A stretch of DNA of 14,011 bases from an archaeon (GTDB lineage Archaea > Asgardarchaeota > Hermodarchaeia > Hermodarchaeales > Hermodarchaeaceae). Location: the NCBI GenBank assembly GCA_016550415.1, contig JABXGU010000106.1, positions 1 through 14,011 on the forward strand. The letters run 5' to 3'. Positions within the stretch are counted from its first letter, which is position 1. Every line of letters starts with the position of its first letter. Position numbers and translations under genes: made by a program. Shown in pieces: positions 13,305 through 14,011 of this stretch. The notes under the pieces were generated by a model. It was given only the letters and a program-made list of their open reading frames with translations. It was not told where the DNA came from and did not search any database.

Positions 13305-14011
13305 TCATGCTTCTTTGGTGATACGTACAATTGTGGAGTTAAACACTGAACCCCTCCCAATTTTTTGTGGTTGACATGGGGTCAGACCATTATGTGGTTC
13401 TCCCGCCAGTCCAACAAATTGCCTTGGTGACCATAATACATTGGGTTGAACGCTTCTAGAAATTTTAACCTTCACTTTAACTCGACCTTGTTCGTTGGAC
13501 AAGGTAGCTACATTGCCTTCATGGATATCATATGATTCAGCAGCATCGGGATGCATCTGAACAAAAGCTGGTATAGCTCCGTAGACTTCTTGGAATTGCG
13601 TATGTGAATAGTTGGGTAGGGCACTATTCAACAGGATAAAATCCCCTTTCTTCAATTTGAGTGGAGTGTACTTAGGAATTGGATTCAGTCCACTCTTCTC
13701 TGCAAGGGATGAATAAATCTCGATTTTACCAGATGAAGTCTGATATTCCTGTGGCGGTCTTGTTAGAAGCTTTAAGATTCGTCCTTCACGAAGATCTGAA
13801 AGCTTTCCACTTTCAAGAGCATTTTCAAGTGCTATTTCTATTGCATTCCATGAATCCTCATACAACCATTTCTCTTCAAGTCCCATTCTACTAGCAAGCT
13901 CTCGCATTAACCAAACCTCATCTCGACTCTTACCCCGTGGCTCGATGCATCTATTTGAAAATCTCACATAGTTATGTCCCCAAGGAATGACCAAATCCTC
14001 TTTTTCCAAAA
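13305..14011 (-). CDS. Molybdopterin oxidoreductase, C-terminal part (5' end outside window)
   Basis: The frame is open through the right window edge, so only about 235 C-terminal residues are seen; the first visible TTG is an internal Leu codon. The sequence is typical of the end of DMSO-reductase-family catalytic subunits. EKEDLVIPWGHNYVRFSNRCIEPRG (in part) is the stretch before the last domain, where these enzymes read fxEx-x-GtyxN..-xxP. SGKIEIYSSLAEKSGLNPIP follows, and then the molybdopterin-dinucleotide-binding beta barrel: FILLNSALPNYSHTQF, VQMHPDAAESYDIHEGN and GRVKVKVKIS near 179-190, ending NGLTPCQPQKIGRGSVFNSTIVRI. The iron-sulfur cluster and active-site ligand that would show the substrate (formate, thiosulfate, polysulfide, nitrate or other) lie outside the window. 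The stop at 13305-13307 is 49 bases before the DinB gene. Confidence 0.88.
   Translation of the reverse strand, partial: LEKEDLVIPWGHNYVRFSNRCIEPRGKSRDEVWLMRELASRMGLEEKWLYEDSWNAIEIALENALESGKLSDLREGRILKLLTRPPQEYQTSSGKIEIYSSLAEKSGLNPIPKYTPLKLKKGDFILLNSALPNYSHTQFQEVYGAIPAFVQMHPDAAESYDIHEGNVATLSNEQGRVKVKVKISRSVQPNVLWSPRQFVGLAGEPHNGLTPCQPQKIGRGSVFNSTIVRITKEA

Overview
The window looks like chromosomal DNA from an archaeon, most likely an Asgard archaeon; a Thorarchaeota-like genome would fit but cannot be proved here. The evidence is a recognisable archaeal Nre-type DNA repair protein with a zinc finger and a PCNA-binding tail, a Ras/Rab-like small GTPase-fold protein (a family expanded in Asgard archaea), TATA-box promoters about 25-30 bases before inferred transcription starts, short or absent leaders, and frequent GTG/TTG starts. 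No rRNA, tRNA, CRISPR array, transposase or integrase was recognised, so there is no direct sign of a mobile island.

Layout. 1-1001 (-): 5' two thirds of a DUF885-type putative metallopeptidase, cut by the window edge. 1203-1862 (-): ICMT/PEMT-like membrane methyltransferase. 2088-3006 (+): a two-gene unit of a six-helix membrane protein and an overlapping winged-helix regulator, preceded by a repeat that looks like an operator. 3070-4074 (-): membrane-anchored BPL_N/class I glutamine-amidotransferase-like protein. 4302-8050 (+): two overlapping ABC half-transporter genes that form a heterodimeric exporter with one degenerate ATP site. 8151-8636 (+): small membrane protein with a C-terminal zinc ribbon. 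8686-8985 (-): small hydrophobic protein, uncertain. 9124-10437 (-): Nre DNA repair protein. 10514-11179 (+): PAP2-like membrane phosphatase. 11387-11956 (+): small-GTPase-fold protein with broken nucleotide-binding motifs. 12109-12744 (+): class I SAM methyltransferase. 12785-13255 (-): DinB-family protein. 13305-14011 (-): C-terminal end of a molybdopterin oxidoreductase, cut by the window edge.

How the genes relate. Only two groups look like true operons: the membrane protein/regulator pair (20-base overlap) and the ABC pair (1-base overlap with a strong Shine-Dalgarno sequence inside the first gene). The other genes are mostly single units, often divergent or convergent, each with its own plausible TATA box. 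Membrane proteins are over-represented (methyltransferase, six-helix protein, anchored amidotransferase-like protein, ABC pair, zinc-ribbon protein, small hydrophobic protein, PAP2 enzyme), but the sequence does not show that they form one pathway.

The most interesting points are the pseudo-GTPase, the strictly asymmetric ABC exporter, the phased repeat at the promoter of the membrane protein/winged-helix unit, and the membrane-anchored amidotransferase-like protein divergent from the exporter. No wholly new multi-gene system could be demonstrated.
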